Assembly (NCBI GenBank): GCA_028287185.1
Contig: JAQBQD010000107.1
Location: 1-37,676 of the forward strand
Length of the DNA: 37,676 bases
Reading direction: 5' to 3'
DNA from: Gemmatimonadota bacterium
GTDB lineage: Bacteria; Gemmatimonadota; Gemmatimonadetes; Longimicrobiales; Longimicrobiaceae
Part shown: one piece after another, positions 23,719 through 31,133 of the stretch
Layout of the letters: each line of letters starts with the position of its first letter
How positions within the stretch are numbered: position 1 is the first letter of the stretch
Notes under the pieces: model-generated
The model's database searches: none
Told to the model about the DNA's origin: nothing
Seen by the model: the letters and a program-made list of their open reading frames with translations, nothing else
Translations under genes and position numbers: made by a program

Positions 23719-25955
23719 GGTATTGGGCTGGGGGCTGGCCCTGAGCGTGCTGACGTCAGGCAGTGAACGGCCAACCAGCCAATGGCGAAGAGGCCTGGAA
23801 CCCTTGGTAATGCGAGGAGCGTTTGGAGAACGGGCAGGGACTGCTCTAAGCCAGACGGACCCAGGCTGTACCAGTACAGGGACTCGAGCGTAGTCACATA
23901 GAGGATGCTCGCCGCGAGCGTGTTCGTCACGAGGTGTACCCAACTGCGAGCAAGCGCGTCCGGCTCAAGCGGCGGACCAATGTGCAAGTTCCCTTCCGAC
24001 TTGCCCTCGTGTTCATGTCCGGGCGTCGCCGTCTCGCCAGCGGTTTGATCTTCTCGCTTTTCTTCAAGGGACGAGCTGTTCGACAACGTGATAGGCCAGC
24101 GGTACTTCACGCCAGAGAAACGACCCGCCTCAAGAAAGATTCCCATCAGAGCAGCGACGAGGATCAAGAGTTTCGGCGCTAGAAACCAACCCCCTCCCTG
24201 GAACCGAACAGGAGTGCACGTCGCTGTTGACTGACACTCGGACAAGGAATCGCCATTCAGGACGAGCACTCCCGCGCGCACTGCTTGTGCGGAAGACAGC
24301 TCAGCATGAATTTCATAGCATTTAGACCGGGGGAAGCTAGGCGGGCAGAGGAGGCCTCCGCTGGCCGCGCTCAAAACAGTGTCGCGCACGAACAGCTTCA
24401 CGCTCGTGACCGCCTCGTCCCTCAGAAGAACCCATCCGCTCACCTTCCATGTCTTCGGTTCGGACGAGGCGGCGGCACGCGTCGCGGTTATCTGCGCACC
24501 TTGGAGCGGTGAAGGAAGCACGACGTACGTATGCTCGGCAGCCGGGAGATGCATGGCTCCAATCCAGAGCGCCGGCCGGATCGCGCCGCTGATCTCGTGC
24601 ACAAAGGGATTCCGAAGCGCAAAGCAGTTCGGGTTTCCGGGTATTGGAACCAGGGTCGCTGGCGAGCTGGACGAACTCCCGTTCCAGACCACGTCCATTC
24701 GTGTGCCGGCTGACTCTGGACGCGGCCAGTGTTCTCCGCTGAGAATGCTTCCCAGAAGCAGGCGCGGGCTGCATGTGTTTGATCCGTCCGCAGCAATCGG
24801 GTATTGAGCCATGACCTCGGACCCGTCCCGGAGTGTGTCCCGCATCATCAGCGCGGCGCGTGGCGTGATCTTGTAGGCCACATCAAGGATCCTGCTCCGC
24901 CGTAGCAGCCGGTCCGTGTCAGCGTCGTAGGTAGGCGTGTGGAACGTGCACAATTCGTTGTGGGCGTTCCCAACAAGTTCAAAGTTGGGCACGCGCGCTC
25001 CCTCAGCAACTGCTCTGCACGTTTCCTCTTCCGGCTTTGGCATACGGAAGTATGAGTCCGCACTCGTGCCCTCTTGGGGAAGCTGGCTTCCCACCACGTA
25101 GCCACGTGTGACGTGGTAGATGCTGGAGCTGTCGAACAGCGTTAAATCGTTGACGGCTTGCTGGCTCCATGCGCGATATCGCTCACCGAGCAACAGCCGC
25201 AGCATCTCGTCCCCTTTCATCGTGGCAAGGTCGAATCCCTCATAAAGAACCGGGTGGCGTCGTACTTTAGGCCAGTAGACCGAGTCGATCGCGAGGCGGT
25301 TCTGCGCGGAATAGCCGATCGCATAGACATGGACGTGCCGGCCAGCCGCCTCGGCCACGGCGGTGCCAAACTTTTCCACGATAGCCTTTATGCCAAGGCC
25401 TGCATTGCCTGGCGCCGGATCGTATGGAGAGAGTGATCCATCCGTCACCAGCACAAGCACCCGCTCGCAACCGGGCCGAGCGGCGTCTGTCGCGCCGTTC
25501 CATCCCTCGACTGCAGCAAAGCGCCGGACAGCTGCGGCGAGGTCCGTATGCTGGCTTGGCGTCCCGGTGACGTTACCTACAATGGTTTCGGTCTCCACGC
25601 GTTCGCCCACCTGCCACGCCGCCAGCGGTCTGGGCCGGTCCTCTGAAGAGTTAGGAAATCGGTACACGCGCAGGCTATCGGTTGTCTGTAGAGCTGGGCT
25701 GAAACCGTTAATGACCGAATCGTAGACGGCTTGGGTGTTCTCGCTTCTTGGCAGCACACTGAACGACTGATCAAACATGATCGATACAGTCAGCGGCTCC
25801 CCGCCCTGGCATCCACCCGCAGCCGATTGCGACGCGAGCCGCACGCCCGGCGACAGACACGCTGAAACCACCAGTGTCACACGGATGATCCGACCCGGCA
25901 CGCCGCGACAGCGACCTAGGTCCGGATGAGTCGGAAGCGGGCTCGCGAAGGTCAT
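23715..25955 (-). CDS. Secreted/membrane-anchored von Willebrand factor A-type protein
   Basis: First gene of the operon. From the ATG at 25955 the protein has 746 residues: a signal peptide or anchor (about 22-43, RIIRVTLVVSACLSPGVRLA), a vWA domain with the MIDAS motif DQSFS (62-66), a later Thr in SQHTDLAAAV (137) and VLVLVTDGSLS (167-177), then a long beta-rich region, and three hydrophobic helices near the C-terminus (about 615-637, 685-705 and 715-740). The vWA domain should be periplasmic. An in-frame extension to 26189 exists but its sequence does not look protein-like; the chosen ATG is the first that gives a clean signal sequence. No good Shine-Dalgarno is seen (an AGGA lies 17 bases upstream), so the start is uncertain. 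The stop overlaps the next gene's ATG. Confidence 0.75.
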   Translation of the reverse strand: MTFASPLPTHPDLGRCRGVPGRIIRVTLVVSACLSPGVRLASQSAAGGCQGGEPLTVSIMFDQSFSVLPRSENTQAVYDSVINGFSPALQTTDSLRVYRFPNSSEDRPRPLAAWQVGERVETETIVGNVTGTPSQHTDLAAAVRRFAAVEGWNGATDAARPGCERVLVLVTDGSLSPYDPAPGNAGLGIKAIVEKFGTAVAEAAGRHVHVYAIGYSAQNRLAIDSVYWPKVRRHPVLYEGFDLATMKGDEMLRLLLGERYRAWSQQAVNDLTLFDSSSIYHVTRGYVVGSQLPQEGTSADSYFRMPKPEEETCRAVAEGARVPNFELVGNAHNELCTFHTPTYDADTDRLLRRSRILDVAYKITPRAALMMRDTLRDGSEVMAQYPIAADGSNTCSPRLLLGSILSGEHWPRPESAGTRMDVVWNGSSSSSPATLVPIPGNPNCFALRNPFVHEISGAIRPALWIGAMHLPAAEHTYVVLPSPLQGAQITATRAAASSEPKTWKVSGWVLLRDEAVTSVKLFVRDTVLSAASGGLLCPPSFPRSKCYEIHAELSSAQAVRAGVLVLNGDSLSECQSTATCTPVRFQGGGWFLAPKLLILVAALMGIFLEAGRFSGVKYRWPITLSNSSSLEEKREDQTAGETATPGHEHEGKSEGNLHIGPPLEPDALARSWVHLVTNTLAASILYVTTLESLYWYSLGPSGLEQSLPVLQTLLALPRVPGLFAIGWLAVHCLTSARSGPAPSPIP

Positions 25956-25982
25956 TGTTTCAAGAGTTGTCCTAATGGGACA

Positions 25983-26023
25983 CCTATAGATCCGTGGGGA
26001 GGCTGTAGATACGTGGAGGAAGC
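25983..26023 (-). promoter_or_regulatory. Possible promoter/operator of the large operon
   Basis: On the minus strand a TATAGG hexamer (25988-25983) would place a start site about 20 bases before the first vWA gene; no good -35 is seen at 17 bases. The same stretch holds an imperfect tandem repeat on the plus strand: AGATCCGTG (25988-25996) and AGATACGTG (26007-26015). AGATACGTG recurs at 23264-23272, just ahead of the zinc-ribbon gene, and AGATACGTA at 26393-26401. These could be regulator sites. Weak evidence. Confidence 0.25.
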
Positions 26024-26357
26024 CATGCGGCAGCGAGCGCCCGGGATTAGAAGGGAAGCCTGCAAAAAACGAACGTGAGGCAGAATGGCAGCAGTGGGTT
26101 GCACCGGCATCTAGGACAAACTGTGTCTGAATCAGGACGTACGCAAGAGTTTCGAATTCGAACGAGTCAGACAACGCGTAGTCCATCACCTTGGAGCGGA
26201 AGTCGGTGGATCGCGGATCGGCAGAACGAACCAGCAGGGCGGTCGGCGACCCAAACGTTCATCGTGCGTCAAGTGTGCGCTCGCTGCCGGGTGGAATCCC
26301 GGTGGGCGGCAGGGAAACGACAGAGAACCAGACCCGTGTCGACGTCCGCGCCTTGCC

Positions 26358-26395
26358 GACGTCACGTCCGCGGAGAGACGTCACGTCCGCGGAGA
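26358..26395. repeat. Perfect 19-base tandem duplication
   Basis: GACGTCACGTCCGCGGAGA occurs twice without a gap (26358-26376 and 26377-26395). Each unit contains the palindrome GACGTC, so the pair could be a dimeric regulator site or simply a slippage duplication. It lies about 400 bases upstream of the large operon. Confidence 0.8.
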
Positions 26396-26634
26396 TACGT
26401 ACGACGCCGTCGCAGAGAACGGGTGCAGCCAGCAGAACGTGTGTGACAAAGCTTCCGCAGACGCAAACAAAGACCCTGATTGCCCGCGAGCGCGCGTCGG
26501 AGGGTTACGAGGCGAACGTCTGGTCCTGCTCATGAAGCAGAGCGAGTTTCGCCATGCCTCTGCGAAAGCGATCTCCGGCGCGGAGAATCTGGTCGAAGCC
26601 CTCTCCACCGAGTATCGGGTAGTACGCCTGGCCG

Positions 26635-27780
26635 TCAGTTCTCGAACGACGCCATGATCTCCGAGACAACCGACGCATCATCCTCAACAGCCAAATGGGC
26701 ACGCAACGCCTCCAGCGCAGGCTCGGTGCCGATCCGCCCGAGCGCCCACGCCGCGTGGCCCCGCACCAGCGGCTCCTCGTCGTGCAGCGCCCTCGCAAGC
26801 GCCGGCACCGCCTCCGGCGCACCGCAGTTGCCCAGCGCCACTGCCACGTTCCGCAGCAGCCCGCGCCGCTTCGTCCGCTTCACGGGCGAATTCTTGAACC
26901 GGCGCGAAAACTCCTCCTGTGTCACCGCCATCAGCTCGATCAGCGTCGCGCCGTCCAGCCCCGCGCGCGGGATGAACGCCGCCTCGCTGGTCATATCCGC
27001 GAACGAGTTCCAGGGACACACCTCCTGGCAGATGTCGCAGCCGTAGACGCGGTTCCCCATCAGTGGCCGCAGCTCGCGGGGGATGGGGCCGCGCAACTCG
27101 ATGGTGAGGTACGAGATGCACCGCCGCGCATCCATTACCGGCGCGCCCGCCGCGTCCCGGCCCAGCAGCGCGCCGGTCGGACAGGCATCCACGCACGCGC
27201 TGCACGTGCCGCAGCGGTCGGCGGCGAACGGCTCGTCGTACGCAAGCTCCACGTCCAGAAGCACGACCCCGAGGAAGTAGTACGTCCCCCGACCCGGCTG
27301 GATCAGCATCGTGCTCTTCCCGGCCCATCCCAGCCCCGCGCGCTGCGCCAGCTCGCGCTCCAGCACGGCGCCGGTGTCCACGTACGCCCGCCCGCCGACG
27401 GGGACCAGCGTGTCGTTTATCCAGTCCTGAAGCCCGATCAGCCGCTCCTTAAGCACCTCGTGGTAGTCGTCGTTCCGCGCGTACCTCGCGACCACGCCGC
27501 GGGACGGGTCGTCCACGGCCGTCCGCCCGTCGTGTTCCGCATCGGGAACATGGTAGTTGATCGCCACCACCACGGCGGACTTCGCACCCGGCACCAGCAG
27601 CGCCGGGTCCGCGCGCTTCGCCACCGCGTCCTCGCGCGCCAGGTACGCCATCTCGCCGTACATCCCGGCGGCGATCCAGCGGGCGTACGCCTCCGCGTGG
27701 TCGCTGGGGCGCACGGGGGCGATGCCGACGGCATCGAACCCCACCTCCAGCGCACGCGCGCGAATCCGCGCGGACAGCAT
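26635..27780 (-). CDS. queG: Epoxyqueuosine reductase QueG
   Basis: QueG reduces epoxyqueuosine to queuosine in tRNA, the last step of queuosine synthesis, using cobalamin and two [4Fe-4S] clusters. From ATG 27780 the protein has 381 residues, normal for the family. It shows the N-terminal ARALEVGFDAVGIAPV, the first cluster ligands CGTCSACVDACPTGAL, the second set GCDICQEVCPWN, and a C-terminal HEAT-like segment (RGHAAWALGRIG). In-frame ATGs at 27846, 27915 and 27957 would add an unconserved Ala/Pro/Ser-rich N-terminus; 27846 has GGAGG about 14 bases upstream. I prefer the start where family similarity begins but cannot exclude the longer ones. It is transcribed away from the CxxC protein gene. 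Ordinary housekeeping gene, high GC. Confidence 0.9.
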   Translation of the reverse strand: MLSARIRARALEVGFDAVGIAPVRPSDHAEAYARWIAAGMYGEMAYLAREDAVAKRADPALLVPGAKSAVVVAINYHVPDAEHDGRTAVDDPSRGVVARYARNDDYHEVLKERLIGLQDWINDTLVPVGGRAYVDTGAVLERELAQRAGLGWAGKSTMLIQPGRGTYYFLGVVLLDVELAYDEPFAADRCGTCSACVDACPTGALLGRDAAGAPVMDARRCISYLTIELRGPIPRELRPLMGNRVYGCDICQEVCPWNSFADMTSEAAFIPRAGLDGATLIELMAVTQEEFSRRFKNSPVKRTKRRGLLRNVAVALGNCGAPEAVPALARALHDEEPLVRGHAAWALGRIGTEPALEALRAHLAVEDDASVVSEIMASFEN

Positions 27781-27995
27781 CGACCGCTCGCTCGCAGCCG
27801 CGTCGTACCCGGGCGATCCAGCGGTGGACACCGGCGCGTCCTGCATCGAAACCGGCGCCGCCTCCGACGCAGACAGGGCGGACGCAGCCCGCTCACCGGC
27901 ACCCGTGGACGGCATCGGCGCCCGAAGCGCGGACGGGGGAAGGATCGGCAGCGGCATGGGGCGTTCTACACCCGGCGGGCGGGGCCGTGCCGCGC

Positions 27996-28025
27996 TTGAC
28001 GGGGCGGCGCGCGGCGGGCCACATT
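27996..28025 (+). promoter_or_regulatory. Possible promoter for the AhpD-like gene
   Basis: TTGACG (27996-28001) is followed after 18 bases by CACATT (28020-28025), about 30 bases before the ATG at 28055, which itself has a GGAG ribosome binding site. The -10 match is poor, so this is a weak call in a very GC-rich stretch. Confidence 0.25.
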
Positions 28026-28054
28026 GGCCGCGCATCCCAACCTGGAGACGTGCC

Positions 28055-28474
28055 ATGGCCGACCGGCTGGAAGAGTTCCGCCGCTTCCGCGAGCGCATGA
28101 ACGACCGCATCCTCGCGGCGGGCAACCTGGAGATCAAGCGCTTCTTCGCGCTGGACACGCGCACCTACGAGGCCGGCGCGCTGCCGGTGAAGACCAAGGA
28201 GCTGCTGGGCCTGGTCGCCTCGCTCGTCCTGCGCTGCGACGACTGCATCACCTACCACGTCATCCGCTGCAAGGAAGAAGGCGTGACGGACGAGGAGCTC
28301 CTCGAGACCTTCTCCGTGGGCCTGGTGGTCGGCGGCTCCATCGTCATCCCCCACCTGCGCCGCGCCGTTGACATGATGGACCGGCTGAACGCGGGCGAGG
28401 CCCCGCCCTCCGACGCTCCGTCGAGCGCGGCGTCCGGCCCGGCGCCGCACGCCGGCGCGGAGCACGGCCGATGA
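28055..28474 (+). CDS. Carboxymuconolactone decarboxylase / AhpD-like CxxC protein
   Basis: The 139-residue protein has the AhpD/CMD core: KTKELLGLVASLVLRCDDCITYHV with the CxxC and a following His that in AhpD-type proteins form a thiol peroxidase-linked active site, then EEELLE-type helix and VGLVVGGSIVIPHLRRAV. The C-terminal ~30 residues are low-complexity Ala/Pro/Gly. GGAG lies nine bases before the ATG at 28055. The stop overlaps the next gene by ATGA (28471-28474), so it is coupled to the aminotransferase-fold enzyme. Probably a small cytosolic redox or detoxification protein; the exact substrate cannot be told from sequence. Confidence 0.85.
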   Translation: MADRLEEFRRFRERMNDRILAAGNLEIKRFFALDTRTYEAGALPVKTKELLGLVASLVLRCDDCITYHVIRCKEEGVTDEELLETFSVGLVVGGSIVIPHLRRAVDMMDRLNAGEAPPSDAPSSAASGPAPHAGAEHGR

Positions 28475-29610
28475 GCGCCGTCCCGCACCCGGAGCTGGAG
28501 CGCTGGCGCGCCGAGTTCCCCATCCTGGGCACGCACACCTACCTCAACTCCTGCTCCCTCGGCGCCCTGTCGAACCGGTCGATGGGGTACCTCGGGGAGT
28601 ACCAGCGCCTGTGGAACACGATGGGCGCCAGCGCGTGGTACGAGCTGTGGGTGGGGCGCATCGCCGAGCTGCGCGGGCGCGTGGCGAAGCTGTGGAACGC
28701 GCGCGACGTGGAGATCGGGCTCACGCCCAGCGTGTCCGCCGCCCTTTCCTCCATCTCCTCGGCCATCGACTACACCAGGCGCAACCGCGTGGTGGTGGCC
28801 GACCTGGACTTCCCCACCCTGGTCTACCAGTGGCTGGCGAAGCCGGGCGTGGAGGTGGTGCGGGTGCCCAGCGACGACGGCATCGGCATCCCGGCCGAGC
28901 GCTGGGCGGAGTACATCGACGAGCGGACGGCGCTGGTCGCCACCAGCCACGTCTTCTACAGCACGGGCTACGTGCAGGACCTGAAGCCCATCGCGGACGC
29001 GGCGCACGCGGCGGGGGCGCTCTTCCTGGTGGACGGCTACCAGGCGGCCGGGCAGATCCCCGTGGACCCGCGCGCATCCGGCGCGGACGTGTACGTGGGC
29101 GGGCCGCTCAAGTGGCTGCTGGGCGGACCCGGCCTCGCCTTCCTGTGGGTGAAGGAGGAGCGCATCCGCGAGCTGCGGCCCACGATCGCGTCGTGGTTCG
29201 GTGCGCGCGACCAGTTCTCGTTCCGGGTGGACGAGCTGGAGTTCCGCGACGACGCGGGGCGCTTCTCCATGGGCACGCCGGCCATGCCCACCGTCTACAC
29301 CGCGCTGGGGGGGCTGGAGATCTTCGCCGAGGCGGGCGAGGCGAAGGTGTTCGAGCGCATCGCGGCGCTGCGCGAGGAGCTGCTGGGGCTCATCGCGGAC
29401 GCGGGGTTCGAGGTGAAGGGCGCGGCGGACGCAGCGCATCGATCCGGCATCATCATGGTGCGCCACCACGACGCGGCGGGCGCGGTGCGGAAGCTGGCGG
29501 AACGGGGGATCGTGGTGGACTTCCGGGGCAGCTACGTGCGCGCGTCGCCGCACTTCTACAACACGCCGGACGAGAGCCGCGCGTTCGTGGAGGCGCTCCG
29601 GGCCGTCTGA
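28471..29610 (+). CDS. PLP-dependent aminotransferase class V-fold enzyme
   Basis: The 379-residue enzyme belongs to the cysteine desulfurase/kynureninase-like group. Visible features are the N-terminal YLNSCSLGALS, the PLP-ring contact region TSHVFYSTGYVQDLKPI, the cofactor aspartate in LFLVDGYQAAG, and the Schiff-base lysine in VGGPLKWLLGGPG. The C-terminal small domain includes GIVVDFRGSYVRASPHFYN, reminiscent of kynureninase-like enzymes. No cysteine desulfurase loop Cys is evident, so a kynureninase-like or other C-S/C-C lyase role is more likely than sulfur transfer; the substrate is unknown. Translationally coupled to the CxxC protein gene. No signal peptide; cytosolic. Confidence 0.85.
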   Translation: MSAVPHPELERWRAEFPILGTHTYLNSCSLGALSNRSMGYLGEYQRLWNTMGASAWYELWVGRIAELRGRVAKLWNARDVEIGLTPSVSAALSSISSAIDYTRRNRVVVADLDFPTLVYQWLAKPGVEVVRVPSDDGIGIPAERWAEYIDERTALVATSHVFYSTGYVQDLKPIADAAHAAGALFLVDGYQAAGQIPVDPRASGADVYVGGPLKWLLGGPGLAFLWVKEERIRELRPTIASWFGARDQFSFRVDELEFRDDAGRFSMGTPAMPTVYTALGGLEIFAEAGEAKVFERIAALREELLGLIADAGFEVKGAADAAHRSGIIMVRHHDAAGAVRKLAERGIVVDFRGSYVRASPHFYNTPDESRAFVEALRAV

Positions 29611-29810
29611 TCGGGCGATGCGGGGCGGCTCCCGCGGCAGCCGAGAAGCCGGACGGGCAGAGATCGGGGGGTCGGGCTCCCGGATTGGCGCTTCGGTGGA
29701 TGGACCCGTTTGGGAACGAGCGGCCGTCGAGGCGGGTAAGCGATTGCGGAGAAACGACGTAGCCGATCGGGCACACCCGGTTCGCGGAACGCTTCCGCGG
29801 GCCGGCCGAG

Positions 29811-29887
29811 GTTCCGGAGGGGGAACGGCGTTCCCGGTGGGGAACCAGACGCGTTCCCGAATGGGAACCGCGCTCCCGTGCGGGGAC
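29811..29887. repeat. Array of four short inverted repeats (GTTCCC-NNNN-GGGAAC)
   Basis: Two perfect units are GTTCCC-GGTG-GGGAAC (29830-29845) and GTTCCC-GAAT-GGGAAC (29853-29868). A flanking unit on the left has GTTCC/GGAAC arms (29811-29815 and 29822-29826), and a decayed unit on the right reads GCTCCC-GTGC-GGGGAC (29872-29887). Units are spaced 3-7 bases apart. This looks like a small palindromic repeat family or a tandem regulator-binding array. Confidence 0.75.
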
Positions 29888-29968
29888 GGTGCAAAGACGT
29901 TGCAAACCGTTGCAGTGCAAGGGTTTTAGGATGATGCCACACAAGGCACGGGCGTTGCTTTGAAGGCA

Positions 29969-30014
29969 GCCGGGTCAGGTCCGGTGGATACCGGCTCCAC
30001 CCGTCTGACACGGC
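29969..30014 (+). promoter_or_regulatory. Structured RNA leader element upstream of the usher operon
   Basis: GCCGGGTCAG (29969-29978) can pair with CTGACACGGC (30005-30014), leaving one G/A mismatch; inside it GGTGGA (29983-29988) pairs with TCCACC (29996-30001) around a TACCGGC loop. An alternative inner pairing CCGG/CCGG (29981-29984 with 29991-29994) is mutually exclusive with it. The element ends 50 bases before the first subunit ATG. It could be a regulatory leader, a terminator-like pause or a protein site; I cannot match it to a known riboswitch. Confidence 0.45.
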
Positions 30015-30063
30015 TTGCAGTCGCTGGGCCGGTTCACCCCCCATCTCTCTCGGAGCCCGACAC

Positions 30064-30564
30064 ATGAAGAAGCTGCTGCTCACCGCCATCGGCGCCGCCC
30101 TGATCGCCGCCCCGTCGCTCGCCGGCGCCCAGACCATCACCGGGTCCATCGCCGCCAGCGCCACCATCCAGACGGTGTTCGCGTTCGGCACGCCCAGCCC
30201 GCTCAACTTCGGCGTCATCACGCCGGGCACCGCGGCCACCGCCAGCGGCTACATCCCGCTGCAGCGCAACGTCGGCGTGATCTACACCCTGCCCGACGCC
30301 GCCACCACGGGCCGCCTCGTGGGCCCCGCCGGCAACCTGACGCCAACCTACACCTGCGGCATCGGCACCACGAACGCCGCCATCACCAGCGCGTTCAGCA
30401 GCTGCACGCCGGCCACGGCCGCCACCGCGGTGCTCACCATCGCCGCCCCGGCCGGGCTCACCACCGAGTACGTGATCTTCAACGGCTCGCTGGCCGCCGG
30501 CCAGACCAACATCGCCCCGGGCACGTACACGGGCACCATCCGCATCACGGCCACCGCCAACTGA
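30064..30564 (+). CDS. Secreted pilus-like subunit (DUF4402/spore-coat-U-like)
   Basis: The 166-residue precursor has a classical signal peptide (MKKLLLTAIGAALIAAPSLAGAQ, cleaved after AGA at about 22) and a beta-rich mature part starting ITGSIAASATIQTVFAFGTPS. The pattern LNFGVITPGT followed by a C-terminal GTYTGTIRITATAN is typical of DUF4402/spore-coat-U type subunits, whose last strand resembles pilin donor-strand proteins. Two Cys (CGIGTT, SSCTPA) may form a disulfide. First gene of the chaperone-usher operon, with a GGAG ribosome binding site. Expected to be exported by the usher to the cell surface. The exact family is a judgement from pattern, not alignment. Confidence 0.75.
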   Translation: MKKLLLTAIGAALIAAPSLAGAQTITGSIAASATIQTVFAFGTPSPLNFGVITPGTAATASGYIPLQRNVGVIYTLPDAATTGRLVGPAGNLTPTYTCGIGTTNAAITSAFSSCTPATAATAVLTIAAPAGLTTEYVIFNGSLAAGQTNIAPGTYTGTIRITATAN

Positions 30565-30592
30565 GCGGCAGCCGGGGGCAACCTCCGAGGGG

Positions 30593-31081
30593 ATGGATCG
30601 CAGGATGAAGCTTGGGCCGCTCCTCGCGCTTGCCCTGGCCCTGGCGGCCGGTGGACGCGAGGCCGCGGCCCAGGCTTCGTCCGGCACCTCCCTCGAGGCT
30701 TTCCCCGTGCAGGGCCTGGCCTTCGGGCCCATGATCCCCGGCGTGCCGGAGAGCATCCCGGTCACGGACGGAGCGCGGCGGGCCGAGATCGTGATCACCG
30801 GGCAGGGCACGGCGGACGTCACGCTGGTCCTTCCCGAGGCGCTGGTCTCCGCGGCCGGGGCACGGATCCCGCTCCGCTTCGGCGCGCGGGACGCGGCGGT
30901 GGCCCGGGGAAGCGGCGCCGCCGTGCCGGTGGACCCGCACCAGCCCATCCGCGTGTCGCTGGACGGCGCGTCCGGGCCCGTGCGCATCCTGGTCGGCGCC
31001 ACGGCGCTGCCCGCGCCGGGACAGGTGGCGGGAACCTACACGACCACGCTGGTGCTGGTGGTCGTCAATCCGGGAACCTGA
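30593..31081 (+). CDS. Second secreted pilus-like subunit
   Basis: The product (162 residues from 30593, or 158 from the ATG at 30605) has a signal peptide (LGPLLALALALAAGGREAAAQ) and a beta-rich mature domain with LAFGPMIPGVPESIPV, matching the subunit signature LxFGxxIPG of the first and third subunits, and a C-terminal AGTYTTTLVLVVVN strand. GAGGGG directly abuts the upstream ATG, so the ATG at 30605 has more normal spacing. It follows the first subunit by 28 bases. Likely a minor subunit or tip/anchor component of the same surface fibre. Confidence 0.7.
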   Translation: MDRRMKLGPLLALALALAAGGREAAAQASSGTSLEAFPVQGLAFGPMIPGVPESIPVTDGARRAEIVITGQGTADVTLVLPEALVSAAGARIPLRFGARDAAVARGSGAAVPVDPHQPIRVSLDGASGPVRILVGATALPAPGQVAGTYTTTLVLVVVNPGT

Positions 31082-31133
31082 AGCGCGGCCCGACCGCGCC
31101 GACAGAGCCCGAACCGAAGGGAAGAAGAAGCCG

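Larger units (their letters stand above)
25956..26634. other. Non-coding region upstream of the large operon
   Basis: About 680 bases between queG and the first vWA gene, both read on the minus strand. No convincing gene is seen. It holds the possible promoter region described separately, a perfect tandem repeat of 19 bases (26358-26376 and 26377-26395), a small hairpin at 26572-26586 (TCTCCG, loop GCG, CGGAGA) that may help end queG transcription, and a minus-strand frame ending at 26505 whose final ~40 residues (YYPILGGEGFDQIL onward) look protein-like and may be a gene remnant. Confidence 0.45.
29611..30063. other. Hairpin-rich intergenic region and leader of the usher operon
   Basis: About 450 bases without a credible gene. 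From left to right it holds the end of the aminotransferase transcript (no classic terminator seen), an array of GTTCCC/GGGAAC hairpins (29811-29887), a cluster of TTGCA words (29890-29920), and a compact two-stem structure (29969-30014). A GGAG lies nine bases before the ATG of the first pilus-like subunit gene. No clear -35/-10 pair was found. Confidence 0.6.

Noticed and set aside
25956..26189. N-terminal extension of the first vWA gene to 26189
   Set aside because: The extra 78 residues do not look protein-like and would bury the signal peptide; the ATG at 25955 exposes it.
28252..29553. A 433-codon minus-strand frame opposite the aminotransferase gene
   Set aside because: Shadow of the PLP enzyme, which has a clear Schiff-base lysine motif; the antisense translation is His/Arg-rich without pattern.
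29556..30239. Minus-strand frame across the hairpin array (227 codons)
   Set aside because: Its repetitive FPFGN/FPLRN words come from the GTTCCC/GGGAAC hairpins, not from a protein repeat, and it runs into the signal peptide region of the first subunit gene on the other strand.
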